A stretch of 64,000 nucleotides of DNA from Gilvimarinus chinensis DSM 19667 (GTDB taxonomy: Bacteria > Pseudomonadota > Gammaproteobacteria > Pseudomonadales > Cellvibrionaceae), in assembly GCF_000377745.1 (NCBI RefSeq), contig NZ_KB898706.1, positions 635,263-699,262 on the forward strand, written 5' to 3'. Made by a program: the position numbers and the translations under genes. This document shows, piece by piece, positions 36,403 to 46,220 of the stretch. How positions within the stretch are numbered: the first letter of the stretch is position 1; every line of letters begins with the position of its first letter. Below the pieces are notes generated by a model. That model searched no databases. It saw only the letters and a program-made list of their open reading frames with translations, and was not told where the DNA came from.

Positions 36403-37230
36403 TTACGGGCTTTGAACTGTTTCGCAGTCGGTGCGAAACAACTCCCCATCTTCAAGTCGCAGTGCCGTTAAGCATCCGCCCCACACACAACCGGTATCCA
36501 GCGCCGTTACATTGGCTGCATCCGCTTTTCCTTCCAGTGCCGCCCAGTGTCCAAAAATGATTTTATTGCCCCGGCAAAGGTGATTGGGGTGAGCGAACCA
36601 AGGTAAAAAACTTTTACCGTGGTAACGAGTGGGAGCTGACTTGTTTTCAAATTCCAGTTCACCCTCGGCCGAGCAAAATCGCATACGGGTAAAATAGTTA
36701 GTGATCAGCCGCAACCGCTCGTGGCCGATTAATCGGTTGCGCCAGCGATTGGGTTTATTGCCGTACATATTGGCTAAAAAGTCATTGATATAATCGCTTT
36801 GTAATACCGCTTCTACTTCACGCGCATGGGCTGCGGCTTGTTCCAGGTTCCATACGGGAGGAATGCCCGCATGAACCATTGTGTAGCCAAGCTCTGTATC
36901 CGTGTGCATCAATTTGCAGCGCCGCAGCCACTGTATCAGTTCGTCGCAGTCGTTGGCGCGCAATAAATGGTCAAGGGTGTCGAACGAACTTTTCTTCTTG
37001 TAGCCGTAGGCAACGGCGAGAAAATGCAAGTCGTGATTACCTAAAACGGCTGTTACGGCATCCCCCAGAGAATACAGGTAGCGCAATGTTGCCAGCGAGC
37101 TTGGACCGCGATTGACCATATCGCCGGCAATCCATAGCCTGTCGTGCAATGGATTAAACTCAACTTGGTTCAGCAGTCTCTGAAGGGGCTTAAGGCAACC
37201 CTGAATATCGCCAATTGCGTAGGTGCTCAT
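36403..37230 (-). CDS. apaH: Bis(5'-nucleosyl)-tetraphosphatase, symmetrical, ApaH
   Basis: ApaH splits diadenosine tetraphosphate into two ADP and also removes Np4 caps from RNA. The 275-residue calcineurin-like protein has the metal motifs GDIQGC, GDMVNRGPSS and GNHDLHFLA, and later VHAGIPPVW and FGHWAALEG. Length matches E. coli (280). It is the last gene of the lptD-surA-pdxA-rsmA-apaG-apaH operon, 9 bp after apaG. Confidence 0.97.
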   Translation of the reverse strand: MSTYAIGDIQGCLKPLQRLLNQVEFNPLHDRLWIAGDMVNRGPSSLATLRYLYSLGDAVTAVLGNHDLHFLAVAYGYKKKSSFDTLDHLLRANDCDELIQWLRRCKLMHTDTELGYTMVHAGIPPVWNLEQAAAHAREVEAVLQSDYINDFLANMYGNKPNRWRNRLIGHERLRLITNYFTRMRFCSAEGELEFENKSAPTRYHGKSFLPWFAHPNHLCRGNKIIFGHWAALEGKADAANVTALDTGCVWGGCLTALRLEDGELFRTDCETVQSP

Positions 37231-37239
37231 TTGCTGCCC

Positions 37240-37608
37240 TTAATGCAGTGCGCCCGGGTGAATCAATGCAAATAATGGAATGGCTGCTTCAAATTCGTCC
37301 CCATTGGGATGGCGCATTTGGTAGTGGCCCTCCATGGTGCCAGCCTGAGTTTGCAGTACGGCGCCGCTGCTATAACGATAGAAGCTGCCGGGCGCGATAG
37401 TGGGCTGTTCTCCTACCACGCCTTTACCCTGAACCTCCTGGACTTGATCTTCGGCGTCGGTAATGCGCCAGTAGCGGCTGATCAGTTGCGCCGCCTCAGA
37501 GCCCTGATTGTGAATAGTGATGGTGTATTTAAAGGCATAGCGGCTTTGCTTTGGAGCGGATTGCTCGGGCAGGTAGCCGGTTTCAACTTCTATGGTGATA
37601 TCGCTCAT
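37240..37608 (-). CDS. apaG: ApaG/Co2+-Mg2+ efflux-associated protein
   Basis: ApaG is a single fibronectin-III-like domain whose biochemical role is unclear. The 122-residue protein shows the family stretches RYAFKYTITIHNQGSEAAQL, SRYWRITDAEDQVQEVQGKGVVGEQP and the C-terminal GTMEGHYQM. The start overlaps the rsmA stop by 4 bp. It sits in the conserved order between rsmA and apaH. Confidence 0.97.
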   Translation of the reverse strand: MSDITIEVETGYLPEQSAPKQSRYAFKYTITIHNQGSEAAQLISRYWRITDAEDQVQEVQGKGVVGEQPTIAPGSFYRYSSGAVLQTQAGTMEGHYQMRHPNGDEFEAAIPLFALIHPGALH

Positions 37609-38426
37609 GATCCTTGCTGTAATCGTTCGTCTATGGCGTCGCTGAGGGTAACAAACTCGGCAACGCTGAGTGCTTCGGCTCGCAGTGATGTATCCACTGG
37701 TAAGCCTTCCATTTGCTCTGCACTAAGCAGAGATTTTAGCGCATTGCGCAGAGTCTTGCGGCGTTGGCCAAAGGCGGCCGTTACCAGCTTTTCCAGGGTT
37801 TCAATATTCTGGGCTGGGTGGGGTAGTGCTTTGTGTGGTACCAAACGCACAATGGCTGAATCCACCTTTGGCGCTGGGTCAAATGAACCGGGCGGCACAT
37901 CGAACAGCCAGGCGACATCGCAATAATATTGGACCATAACGCTCAAACGCCCATAGGCTTTATCGCCGGGTGTGGCTGCAAGCCGTTTTACCACCTCTTT
38001 TTGCAGCATAAAGTGCATGTCCTGAACCTGGCTGGCGTAGCTTATCAGGTGGAAAATGAGCGGCGTGGAAATATTGTAGGGTAGGTTACCCACAATCCTC
38101 AGCGGTTTGCCGTTTTCGCTTAAACTGGCAAAGTCGAATTTCAGTGCGTCAGCCTGATGTAGCTGAAACCCCGGATGCTTTTCAAACCGAACTTTCAGCC
38201 AGGGCACCAGATCGCGATCCAGCTCAATCACGTGCAGCGTTTCGGCAGCTGCGGCCAGTGGTTCGGTTAATGCGCCCTGACCCGGGCCAATTTCCACAAT
38301 CACCTGGCCCGCTTTGGGGCTAACCGAACGGGCGATCTGCTGGATAATGCCGTGATCAATCAGAAAGTTTTGCCCAAAGCGTTTGCGGGCGCGATGGGGG
38401 TTGCCGGGGGCTGCGGGTTGTTTCAT
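37605..38426 (-). CDS. rsmA: 16S rRNA dimethyladenosine transferase RsmA (KsgA)
   Basis: RsmA dimethylates A1518 and A1519 of 16S rRNA late in 30S assembly. The 273-residue Rossmann-fold enzyme contains [15 protein letters not shown], the SAM motif [14 protein letters not shown], and the catalytic NLPYNIST. It overlaps pdxA upstream and apaG downstream by 4 bp each, so expression of the operon is tightly coupled. Confidence 0.98.
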   Translation of the reverse strand: MKQPAAPGNPHRARKRFGQNFLIDHGIIQQIARSVSPKAGQVIVEIGPGQGALTEPLAAAAETLHVIELDRDLVPWLKVRFEKHPGFQLHQADALKFDFASLSENGKPLRIVGNLPYNISTPLIFHLISYASQVQDMHFMLQKEVVKRLAATPGDKAYGRLSVMVQYYCDVAWLFDVPPGSFDPAPKVDSAIVRLVPHKALPHPAQNIETLEKLVTAAFGQRRKTLRNALKSLLSAEQMEGLPVDTSLRAEALSVAEFVTLSDAIDERLQQGS

Positions 38427-39430
38427 AACGGATTAACTTGTTGGCGCGTGCGGACCATACCGCAGGCGTATTCGAGGGCGGTGTGAAGGCTGCCGTTGTC
38501 GGCTTTGCCGCTGGCGGCTAAGTCTAAGGCGGTACCGTGATCTACAGAGGTGCGAATAATCGGCAAGCCCAGAGTAATATTGACGGCTTGGCCAAAGCCT
38601 TTGTATTTCAGTATCGGCAGACCTTGATCGTGATACATGGCCAGTACGGCATCAGCATCTTGTAAGTATTTGGGGGTAAAAAGGGTGTCGGCCGGGAGTG
38701 GGCCAATCAGGTTAAGACCTTGCTCACGTAGCTCGTTCAGCACCGGCTCAATAACCTCAATTTCTTCGCGCCCTAAGTGACCGCCTTCACCTGCGTGCGG
38801 GTTGAGTCCGCACACTAAAATACGGGGTTGGGCGATGCCGAAATGCTGGGTCAAATCTTTGTGCAAAATGCGTGTGACATCAGTAAGCGCTTTGGGCGTA
38901 ACAGCCGCCGCAATATCTTTTAATGGCAGATGAGTCGTCACCAGCGCTACGCGAAGCCCCTCGGTTGCGAGCATCATCACCACTTGAGCGGTATTTGTAC
39001 GCTCGGCTAAGTATTCTGTGTGGCCGCTAAATGGTATACCCGCTTCGTTGATAACTCCTTTGTGCACAGGGCCGGTCACTAATGCATCGAAGTGTCCCAC
39101 CGTGCAGCCATCGATAGCGGCGTCCAGCGTTTTTAACACATAAGGGGCATTGGCCGAATTAAGCTGGCCTGCAACCGCGGGGGCCGTTAGCGGGATAGGT
39201 AATACATGCAGCTGACCCGCCTTTGCAGGTTGGGTTGAGTCGCTGGCGGCGACCGTTTTGATTTGTACCTCTAGCCCGAGGGTACAGGCGCGCTCGGCTA
39301 TCAGCTCGGGGTCAGCGATGATGACATATTCATCAGTCTGGGGTTGCTGCGCCAGGCTAAGTACTAAATCGGGGCCGATACCGGTCGGCTCACCTGGTGT
39401 GATCGCTATACGTAATGGAGCTGTGCTCAT
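38423..39430 (-). CDS. pdxA: 4-hydroxythreonine-4-phosphate dehydrogenase PdxA
   Basis: PdxA oxidises 4-phosphohydroxy-L-threonine in the DXP-dependent pathway to pyridoxal phosphate. The 335-residue protein starts [16 protein letters not shown] and has [27 protein letters not shown] and [16 protein letters not shown], which carry the metal-binding histidines and the substrate-binding basic residues. Its start overlaps the surA stop (TAATG). Confidence 0.98.
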   Translation of the reverse strand: MSTAPLRIAITPGEPTGIGPDLVLSLAQQPQTDEYVIIADPELIAERACTLGLEVQIKTVAASDSTQPAKAGQLHVLPIPLTAPAVAGQLNSANAPYVLKTLDAAIDGCTVGHFDALVTGPVHKGVINEAGIPFSGHTEYLAERTNTAQVVMMLATEGLRVALVTTHLPLKDIAAAVTPKALTDVTRILHKDLTQHFGIAQPRILVCGLNPHAGEGGHLGREEIEVIEPVLNELREQGLNLIGPLPADTLFTPKYLQDADAVLAMYHDQGLPILKYKGFGQAVNITLGLPIIRTSVDHGTALDLAASGKADNGSLHTALEYACGMVRTRQQVNPL

Positions 39431-40764
39431 TAGCTCTCGGCACCGTCAACATCTTTAATGTCTATATAGGCGTTATCACGCAGTTCCAGCTGCCAGACTT
39501 GTAACTCTTCGTTAAAGCGGCGCTCTCGCATCATTTGCGCGGCTTTGTTGCGAATAACCACATCGCTTAAATCTTCCTGGCGGCGATCAACCACTTGTAA
39601 TATGTGCCAGCCGAACTGGCTTTTAAAAGGGCCGGCAATGCCGCCGATCTCGGTTTCGGCCATCGCCGCTTCAAAGGCGGGTACAAAGGTGCCGGGATTG
39701 GCCCAGCCTAAGTCGCCGCCGTTGAGCATCGAGCCAATATCCTCGGAATTTTCCCGAGCCATTTCGGCAAAATCAGCACCATCTTCAATTTGCTGCTTAA
39801 TGTCGCTCAGTTTTTCCTGAGCGGTTTCATCGTCCATGATTTCGCTGGTTTTGATCAGGATGTGGCGTGCCTTGGTTTGCTGTACCAGTTGCTCGCCGCC
39901 GCCGCGTTGTTCAAAGTTTTTCAGCAGGTGAAACCCCGCCCCGGAGCGAATAGGTTTCGACACTTCACCAACTTCAAGCCCGTCGACCACATCGGCGAAC
40001 AATTCGGGCAATTGCGCCAGTTTACGCCAGCCTAGGTCGCCACCCTCAAGGGCGGTCTGGTCATCAGAGTTGCTGATGGCAAGCTGGGCGAAGTCCGCCC
40101 CGTCTTGAAGACGCTGATAGAGGCTTTCGGCCTCTTGTTTTGCGGCTTCTACTTCATCGGGAGTGCTGGAGCCGGATACGCTGATTAAAATATGGCCCAG
40201 GCGATAATCCGGCGAAGTGGCAAACTTGCCGTCACTGGATGACAAAAAGTTATCGATTTCCTGCTCGGTGACGCGAATGCGGTTGTTAACAACGCCCTGT
40301 TGCACTTGATTCAGCAGCAGGTCGCGACGAACTTTTTCGCGGAGTTGATCCAAGGTCATGCCGTCGGCTGCCAGGCTTGCAGCCAACTCGTCCATCGAGC
40401 TCATGCCGTTATTGGCCATAATTTGCTGCAGGGTGTTGTTGAGCTGCTGATCCGGGATTTCGATGCCATAGCGCGCCGCTTCTTCGAGTTGCAGCTGTTC
40501 GAGAATGAGTTGGTCGAGAATTTGTTGTTCCAGTACATCCATGGGCGGCAGCTGGTCATATTGCCCTTGCAAGCGTTGTAACACGGCGTTTTTACGCTCA
40601 TCGAACTCGCTTTGCAGAACCACGCCGTCGTCGACAATGGCAATTACCCGGTCGAGTACTTGAGTTTCGGCCAGCGCGGTAGTACTGAGGCAAAGCAAAA
40701 AGGCGCTGCCGATACCAGTAAGCTTGCGTGCCAAGCGAGGAAATGTCGTGGTTTTGTTTCGCAT
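39430..40764 (-). CDS. surA: Periplasmic chaperone/peptidyl-prolyl isomerase SurA
   Basis: SurA escorts unfolded outer-membrane proteins, including LptD, to the BAM complex. I place the start at 40764 ([15 protein letters not shown], 444 residues) because it gives a normal signal peptide (basic start, hydrophobic [11 protein letters not shown], cleavage before ETQ) and a 16-bp gap to lptD. Earlier in-frame starts overlap lptD and add an acidic leader. The chaperone N-domain is followed by two parvulin domains (about 175-275 and 290-390), each with the DLGW segment. E. coli SurA has 428 residues. Confidence 0.96.
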   Translation of the reverse strand: MRNKTTTFPRLARKLTGIGSAFLLCLSTTALAETQVLDRVIAIVDDGVVLQSEFDERKNAVLQRLQGQYDQLPPMDVLEQQILDQLILEQLQLEEAARYGIEIPDQQLNNTLQQIMANNGMSSMDELAASLAADGMTLDQLREKVRRDLLLNQVQQGVVNNRIRVTEQEIDNFLSSSDGKFATSPDYRLGHILISVSGSSTPDEVEAAKQEAESLYQRLQDGADFAQLAISNSDDQTALEGGDLGWRKLAQLPELFADVVDGLEVGEVSKPIRSGAGFHLLKNFEQRGGGEQLVQQTKARHILIKTSEIMDDETAQEKLSDIKQQIEDGADFAEMARENSEDIGSMLNGGDLGWANPGTFVPAFEAAMAETEIGGIAGPFKSQFGWHILQVVDRRQEDLSDVVIRNKAAQMMRERRFNEELQVWQLELRDNAYIDIKDVDGAES

Positions 40765-40780
40765 AATGTCGTCGCTGTGT

Positions 40781-43309
40781 TTAAAAATTGTCATTGCGTT
40801 GGTCATAGCCCAACACGGTTTTGCCTAGCAAGTTGCCGATTCTGTCGCTGATGCTGCCCAGGCCTTTTAATTGCAGGTCGAGCATCCAGCCATGGTCGTA
40901 GTCATCGCTATTCACGGTTTCTAGCTGATTGCCGGAGTTGTAATCGAAATTAAGCCATTTTCGCCACATAAGGCGAACTCTGTAGCAGCAATCGCTGTAT
41001 TCGAACCCAGCGTAAGAATCGAGTTCCAGATTGTAGGTAAAATCGTAGTTAGTGCGCGCCATGATGCTCCAATTATTGGAGATCGGCAAATACGCGGCCA
41101 AATCGATCTGATCTAAACTGTGCTCAGTTGTGTACTGGCCATCTATACCTAAATTCGCAGCGTTATCTCGCACATTGCGGGTATAACGATAGGTCAGGCT
41201 GACCAGACGGTTTTCGTCATCGGCGTATTCAAGCAGTGCGCTGGCGCTGGATAAATAATGTTGGTTTTGGTCGTAGAGCAGGTCGCTGGTGATATTAAGC
41301 GAGTCGCTGATACGGGCGCTGATTCGTCCGGCAAATTCGGACCATTCGTAGGTTTCCTGCTCTGGTTGATACAAAGGGTTTAAGGCAACCTTGGGGGCGC
41401 TAAACCGATGGATCTGTCCTAGCCCCAGGCTTAAATATTCTTCACCGGTTTGAGCCGATAAAAAGCGGCTGGTTACACCCCAGGCCAGTTGGTTGGCATC
41501 GTCTATGCGATCGTGACCGGTGTAGCGGGTCGTGCGGAATATCTGGTTGTAGTCAAAGGTCAAGTAGCGCGAATCGAACAGAATGGGCGCGTTGGTGTCG
41601 TTCAACGGGTTGTAAATGTCCGAGTGATCTTCGTAGTCGCTGTAAAAATACAGCACGCGAGGCTCAAGGGTTTGAATAAAATGACTGTCGCCCACGTTGC
41701 CAAAGCGCTCAAATAATAAGCCCATATCAAGGCTGGCTTGTGGTGCCACTAGCGTTGGGGTGCTGTCGTTGACCGTCGGGTCGGGTGCCGTACTATCGGC
41801 ATCATAAGCCGCCTGTTCAAGGTCATAACTGAGGGTCTTAACGCCTATTTTGGGGGTGATAAAGCCCCATTCCCAGCGCTTGTTCCAGGCCAAATTGTAA
41901 TCTGTGTTGATTCGGCTGCCTTCCACAAGCCGATTGGTGGGGCTTTGGTAGTGTTCCGTAATACCGAATTCGGTAAATTGGTTGTCCAGAGTGATTTGCC
42001 AGTCGTCTAAATGGTATTGGCCAAACGCATAAAGGTGCGGTAGTTCTTTATAAGGTTTTTGTTGTGACTGATTTAGGTAGCGAGTTTCTCTTGCGCGGGC
42101 CCCGAATTGCCATGAGTCCGCGTTATAGCTCACCGTGCCGAGCTTTTGTATGCTTGTTTGATGCTCTACATCGATATCGCTGGTGGTAATGTCTCGCAGG
42201 TAGTCCACATCGCTGATGTCTGTATAGCTGATATGGGTTTTTAAGCGAGAGGTCTTACCCCCGTCCTGATTGAACTGCACAATCCAACGGTCTTGTCCTT
42301 TATGTGGGTAGGCTTCCTCCGGGGTTAGCTCGCCGCTGGCAATATCATTCTCTGCCTGGCGGTCATAACCCCCTTTGTCGTTGTGTAAGTAAGCGCCAGA
42401 AACCTCGGTAGAGAAAAACGTGCTTAAGTGGCGCAGCTCGGTATCCCAAAGGGCTCCGCGTTTGTCCATATAGGTAGGGGTAAACGTGGCGTCGAGCTGG
42501 GGGGCGATATTCCAGTAAATAGGTTGAGAGTATTCAAACCCGTTGCGCTCACTGGTGCTAAAAGAAGGAAAAAGTAAGCCGCTTTGTCGCTCGTCCCCTA
42601 CGGGAAAGATCAAATAAGGCACGTAAAGTACGGGGATATCTTTAATTTCGAGCCGGGCGTGTTTAGCCGTACCCAGGTTGCGGTCATTGTCGACGTTAAG
42701 TTCGCTGGCGCGAAACTTCCAAAATTCGTTATCTGGTTCACAGGTCGAAAAACTACCATCGCTGAGTTGTAGAACTCGGTTGCCAAATTTATTCAGCTGT
42801 TTGGCCGTGCCGTGAATCCGCGCTTGGTGTAAAACATATTCGGCTTCCTGCAGGCTGGCGTCTTCACTCGCCGAATTCAGTTTTGCGCTATCGGCATAGA
42901 TCAGCAGCCCTTGTTCGCGCAGGGTTATGTCGCCAGAAAGGTCTAGGGTATGGCTTGTCTGGTCAATCTCGGCTCTGTCGGCCTTGAGCATACGAGGCCC
43001 TTGTTGAATGACCACGTCGCCCTCTAGGATGATTTGAGTTCCTCCTGCGGTGCGAAAACTGTTGGCTTGCGCGTCTATTGGCAGCTGGTCGTAGGCTAGC
43101 CCATTATCTACTGGCTGGTAAGGATTGACATAAGCGCCACAACACCCCGGGGGCATGGCCTCAATCGCTTCGGGGGGAAGATTTTCAATGGTTACCCAGT
43201 CTAAGCGGTGTGCTGATTGCTGTGCCGCTTGGGTAGAAAGACCTATGGTCGCCGTTAGGGCGGTTAAAGCCTGTGCTAACCGATTTCTTGAAGGTCTAAC
43301 TGCCATCAA
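40781..43309 (-). CDS. lptD: LPS-assembly protein LptD
   Basis: LptD is the outer-membrane barrel that inserts LPS into the outer leaflet with LptE. The 842-residue protein has a signal peptide (about 1-28), an LptA-like periplasmic domain (about 95-230, IILEGDVVIQQGPRMLKADRAEI) and a C-terminal barrel. Disulfide-type cysteines are visible: CC in PPGCCGAYVNP near the N-terminus, C in STCEPDNEFWK, and CC in SDCCYRVRLMWRKW near the C-terminus. The last two match the E. coli pattern, while the N-terminal CC pair is an extra. It is the first gene of the surA operon. Confidence 0.97.
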   Translation of the reverse strand: MMAVRPSRNRLAQALTALTATIGLSTQAAQQSAHRLDWVTIENLPPEAIEAMPPGCCGAYVNPYQPVDNGLAYDQLPIDAQANSFRTAGGTQIILEGDVVIQQGPRMLKADRAEIDQTSHTLDLSGDITLREQGLLIYADSAKLNSASEDASLQEAEYVLHQARIHGTAKQLNKFGNRVLQLSDGSFSTCEPDNEFWKFRASELNVDNDRNLGTAKHARLEIKDIPVLYVPYLIFPVGDERQSGLLFPSFSTSERNGFEYSQPIYWNIAPQLDATFTPTYMDKRGALWDTELRHLSTFFSTEVSGAYLHNDKGGYDRQAENDIASGELTPEEAYPHKGQDRWIVQFNQDGGKTSRLKTHISYTDISDVDYLRDITTSDIDVEHQTSIQKLGTVSYNADSWQFGARARETRYLNQSQQKPYKELPHLYAFGQYHLDDWQITLDNQFTEFGITEHYQSPTNRLVEGSRINTDYNLAWNKRWEWGFITPKIGVKTLSYDLEQAAYDADSTAPDPTVNDSTPTLVAPQASLDMGLLFERFGNVGDSHFIQTLEPRVLYFYSDYEDHSDIYNPLNDTNAPILFDSRYLTFDYNQIFRTTRYTGHDRIDDANQLAWGVTSRFLSAQTGEEYLSLGLGQIHRFSAPKVALNPLYQPEQETYEWSEFAGRISARISDSLNITSDLLYDQNQHYLSSASALLEYADDENRLVSLTYRYTRNVRDNAANLGIDGQYTTEHSLDQIDLAAYLPISNNWSIMARTNYDFTYNLELDSYAGFEYSDCCYRVRLMWRKWLNFDYNSGNQLETVNSDDYDHGWMLDLQLKGLGSISDRIGNLLGKTVLGYDQRNDNF

Positions 43310-43466
43310 TAACTCTCAAATCATTGCCGTTTTGGGGCTGCAAACTAAGCGGGCAATTCTACTGTAAAACGACCCTTCAGGACTAATTTGTTGCCGTCGC
43401 TTGTGCTTAGGGGGGCAAATAGGCTACAACGGATTCGATTTGAAAGGTGTAGTAGGTGAGAATAAC

Positions 43467-44519
43467 GTGCGTTCAGAAACAGACTCGCGTCTGGTACAGC
43501 TTAATCAGTGGGTCGACCAAGCGTTGGGCATAGAGGCTACCTTGGTCCCGATGCAGGGCGACGCCGGTGGGCGGCGCTACTTTAATATTGAGCAAAAACC
43601 CGGCTGGCTGGCGGTAGATGCCCCGCCGGAAACTGAAAAAGTAAAACAGTTTTTATACCTGTCTGGCATCTTCGGTCGCCATGGGGTGCCTGTTCCTTCC
43701 ATAGTTGCGACAGAGGCCGAAAAAGGCTTCCTGTTGGTCGAGAATTTAGGCGAAGGGTTATTTTCCAAACATGTCAATGCAGAAACCGCCCCGGTTATTT
43801 ACGGCGAAGCACTGCTTACGCAACTGGCGATGGCGCAAATTCCCCTTGAAGGAGTATCCGTCCCGTTATTTGACCGAGAGTTTATTCTGCAAGAATTGGG
43901 CATTTTCCGAGAGTGGTTTGTGCAGCAGATGCTTGGTGTAAAGCTGGGCGTTGAGGATATCAAGGTTCTTGATACGGTGTTCGAGTTATTGGCTCGTGAA
44001 GCTCTGCAGCAGCCATTCGTGTTTATGCATCGTGATTATCACTCCAGAAATATCCTTTTGGTGAATGGCAAGTCGGTGGTTATCGATTACCAAGATGCCG
44101 TTGTCGGTCCGCTGACTTACGATTTGGCGTCTTTATTAAAGGACGCCTATTTAAGGCTGCCACCTGAGGATGTTCAGCGCTGGGCGTTGGTATACGGTGA
44201 TATGGCCCGTGAGGCCGGGCTTTTGACGGATGTATCGGTGGATTCGTTCATCCGCAGTTTTGACCTAATGGGGCTGCAGCGTCATTTAAAAATACTGGGC
44301 ATCTTCGCGCGCCTGCATCTGCGTGATCAAAAATCAGGTTACCTGCACGACCTGCCACGGGTTATAGGTTACGTGCAGGAAGTTTGTGCCCGTTACCCCG
44401 AACTTAGCGTTTTTAAGGGCTGGTTTGAAAAGGTCGTGTTGCCGACCTGCAGGACTCAGGCGTGGTATAGCGAAGATGAGCTTTATGTAACCGCCTACTA
44501 TGCTGGTGAACATCCATGA
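43467..44519 (+). CDS. amgK: N-acetylmuramate/N-acetylglucosamine kinase AmgK
   Basis: AmgK phosphorylates recycled MurNAc at C1, so that UDP-MurNAc can be remade without the de novo fosfomycin-sensitive step. The 350-residue aminoglycoside-phosphotransferase-fold protein has FLLVENLGEGLFSKH, the catalytic loop FMHRDYHSRNILLV and the metal motif VIDYQDAVVGP. The GTG start at 43467 is preceded by AGGTGAG. A longer in-frame ATG start at 43401 lacks a good site. It overlaps murU by 4 bp and is divergent from lptD, the same arrangement as in Pseudomonas. Confidence 0.93.
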   Translation: MRSETDSRLVQLNQWVDQALGIEATLVPMQGDAGGRRYFNIEQKPGWLAVDAPPETEKVKQFLYLSGIFGRHGVPVPSIVATEAEKGFLLVENLGEGLFSKHVNAETAPVIYGEALLTQLAMAQIPLEGVSVPLFDREFILQELGIFREWFVQQMLGVKLGVEDIKVLDTVFELLAREALQQPFVFMHRDYHSRNILLVNGKSVVIDYQDAVVGPLTYDLASLLKDAYLRLPPEDVQRWALVYGDMAREAGLLTDVSVDSFIRSFDLMGLQRHLKILGIFARLHLRDQKSGYLHDLPRVIGYVQEVCARYPELSVFKGWFEKVVLPTCRTQAWYSEDELYVTAYYAGEHP

Positions 44520-45190
44520 AAGCCATGATTCTCGCCGCCGGACTCGGCAAGCGCATGCGCCCTCTAACTGACCGCATTCCCAAGCCGCTCATAGAGGTGC
44601 GCGGAAAACCATTAATTGAATGGCACTTAGAGCGCATCGCCCGTGCCGGTATCACCGAGGTGGTGATCAATATATCGTACCTCGGGTATATGATTCGCGA
44701 GCATGTCGGGCGTGGTGAGCGATGGGGGTTGAGTGTTGCCTATTCCGAAGAGCCAGAACCGCTTGAGACGGGTGGGGCGATAGCTTATGCAGCTAAGTTG
44801 TTAGGTGGCGAGCCTTTTGTACTTATTAATGCCGATATATATACTGACTTCGAATTGAAGTTCTTGCTGGATCGAGGGTTGCGGAACAAGGAGCTCGGCT
44901 GTTTAATTTTGGTTGAAAATCCAGAGTTTAAACGTGTGGGAGATTTTTGCCTTGATAATGGCAGGCTAAGCCATCTACACGACTCAAAACTAATTGGCCA
45001 CACATTTTCAGGGATTAGCTTGCTGAGCTCCGAGCTGGTTTCAACCTTTGCCAGTAATAAACGAATTTTCCCGCTAATAGAGGTTTTTCGCTGGGCAATT
45101 AATAGCGGTAAGCTTGCAGGTGAGGTTTATCACGGCGCGTGGAGTGATATCGGCACCCCGGAGAGGCTACTGGCGGCGCAGAAGCTTTAA
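44516..45190 (+). CDS. murU: N-acetylmuramate alpha-1-phosphate uridylyltransferase MurU
   Basis: MurU converts MurNAc-1-phosphate and UTP to UDP-MurNAc, the step after AmgK. The 224-residue nucleotidyltransferase has the signature MILAAGLGKRMRPLTDRIPK (residues 4-23), the metal aspartate in LINADIYTDF, and GAWSDIGTPERL near the end. Length and the overlap with amgK fit MurU. It converges on the SGNH-like gene with 13 bp between the stops. Confidence 0.94.
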   Translation: MKAMILAAGLGKRMRPLTDRIPKPLIEVRGKPLIEWHLERIARAGITEVVINISYLGYMIREHVGRGERWGLSVAYSEEPEPLETGGAIAYAAKLLGGEPFVLINADIYTDFELKFLLDRGLRNKELGCLILVENPEFKRVGDFCLDNGRLSHLHDSKLIGHTFSGISLLSSELVSTFASNKRIFPLIEVFRWAINSGKLAGEVYHGAWSDIGTPERLLAAQKL

Positions 45191-45203
45191 ATCATTTACG
45201 CCT

Positions 45204-46220
45204 TTATTGCCGAATAAACTGCTTTTCAATCAGCGTTGAAATCAGCACCCTTGTATAAGCAGTTTTATCCTTTTTGGCAATATGGGACTCGTCCGGCAAG
45301 TCGAATTTTTGCAGTTCAGGTACATCCCGAAACGTAATTCCGGAAAATTGATGTTGGTTGATAAAGGCATCCCAATAGTTATCTCTTGGATATGCAGTGT
45401 CGGCTAGCGCCTTCTGGCGAGCTTGTACGGGTGGTTCATAGAAAATGACGCTTCCGCCCCTAGATTCGATGGCGCTAACCCATTGCGCTACGCGAGTTAA
45501 GGCACCCAACCATTTTTCGGGCGGTGGTGGTGGGTTGTTTTCAAGATCTTGTGCTAACCCTTGAGCAAAATGGTCGGCTAAGTCTTTGTTGTTAACCAGA
45601 TCAAAATCAATATACCCGCTGCGATTACTATGGATGAAAGAGTGGAATCTAAAAGGTGGCCCAGCGTTGGATATAGCTCGTACCAAAATAGCTGAAAGGC
45701 TATGTGCAGGGCGAGCTAATGCCATATTTTTTTGCCACTGGGTTAAAAGCATTCGGTGAATCTTCCAGTTGGGGCTCCATTGGTCTTGATAGTAGTCACC
45801 ATAAGCCTCCTGAGCTAAGTGATTCGATGTGTGAAGCCCTCTTGCGTCGATATCCAGCAATACTATACCGTCGAAAGACTCCGATTCTGCTAAATGTTTA
45901 AGGGTTGCTAATGGGTAGCGACCATTGACCGCCAGCATAGATGGGGCGTGACCAGGTAGCATCAAGTTAACTGCATCTAAATCGATGCCGAATTGAGTTC
46001 TTGATGCTCCAGCAAACACAAGTGAGTTAGGGTGGTTAGCTATATCGCGTTGTATAGACCACAGCATGGGAGAGTCAATAACGGCAGGCTGATAACCTTT
46101 TGTTCGCAGTACGTTTTCGTACCAGCATATCCCGAAAACAGATGTGCACACTAAAGTTGCAAGCTGAAGCCAGCATTTTGCGGTGCTCAACTTGTTAAAA
46201 CTGGAAGTAGATAAAAGCAT
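45204..46220 (-). CDS. SGNH-like membrane-anchored partner of an MBOAT acyltransferase
   Basis: The 338-residue protein has an N-terminal membrane helix (about 16-34) and an extracytoplasmic domain. A candidate nucleophile, S73 in VFAGASRTQFG, stands where SGNH hydrolases have GDS or GTS. D310 and H313 in LPDESH match the DxxH of block V. This fits O-acetyltransferases or esterases paired with MBOAT proteins. The start at 46220 is set by GGAG six bases upstream. Earlier in-frame starts lie deeper in the MBOAT gene. It overlaps that gene by 26 bp. The polymer acted on is unknown. Confidence 0.65.
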   Translation of the reverse strand: MLLSTSSFNKLSTAKCWLQLATLVCTSVFGICWYENVLRTKGYQPAVIDSPMLWSIQRDIANHPNSLVFAGASRTQFGIDLDAVNLMLPGHAPSMLAVNGRYPLATLKHLAESESFDGIVLLDIDARGLHTSNHLAQEAYGDYYQDQWSPNWKIHRMLLTQWQKNMALARPAHSLSAILVRAISNAGPPFRFHSFIHSNRSGYIDFDLVNNKDLADHFAQGLAQDLENNPPPPPEKWLGALTRVAQWVSAIESRGGSVIFYEPPVQARQKALADTAYPRDNYWDAFINQHQFSGITFRDVPELQKFDLPDESHIAKKDKTAYTRVLISTLIEKQFIRQ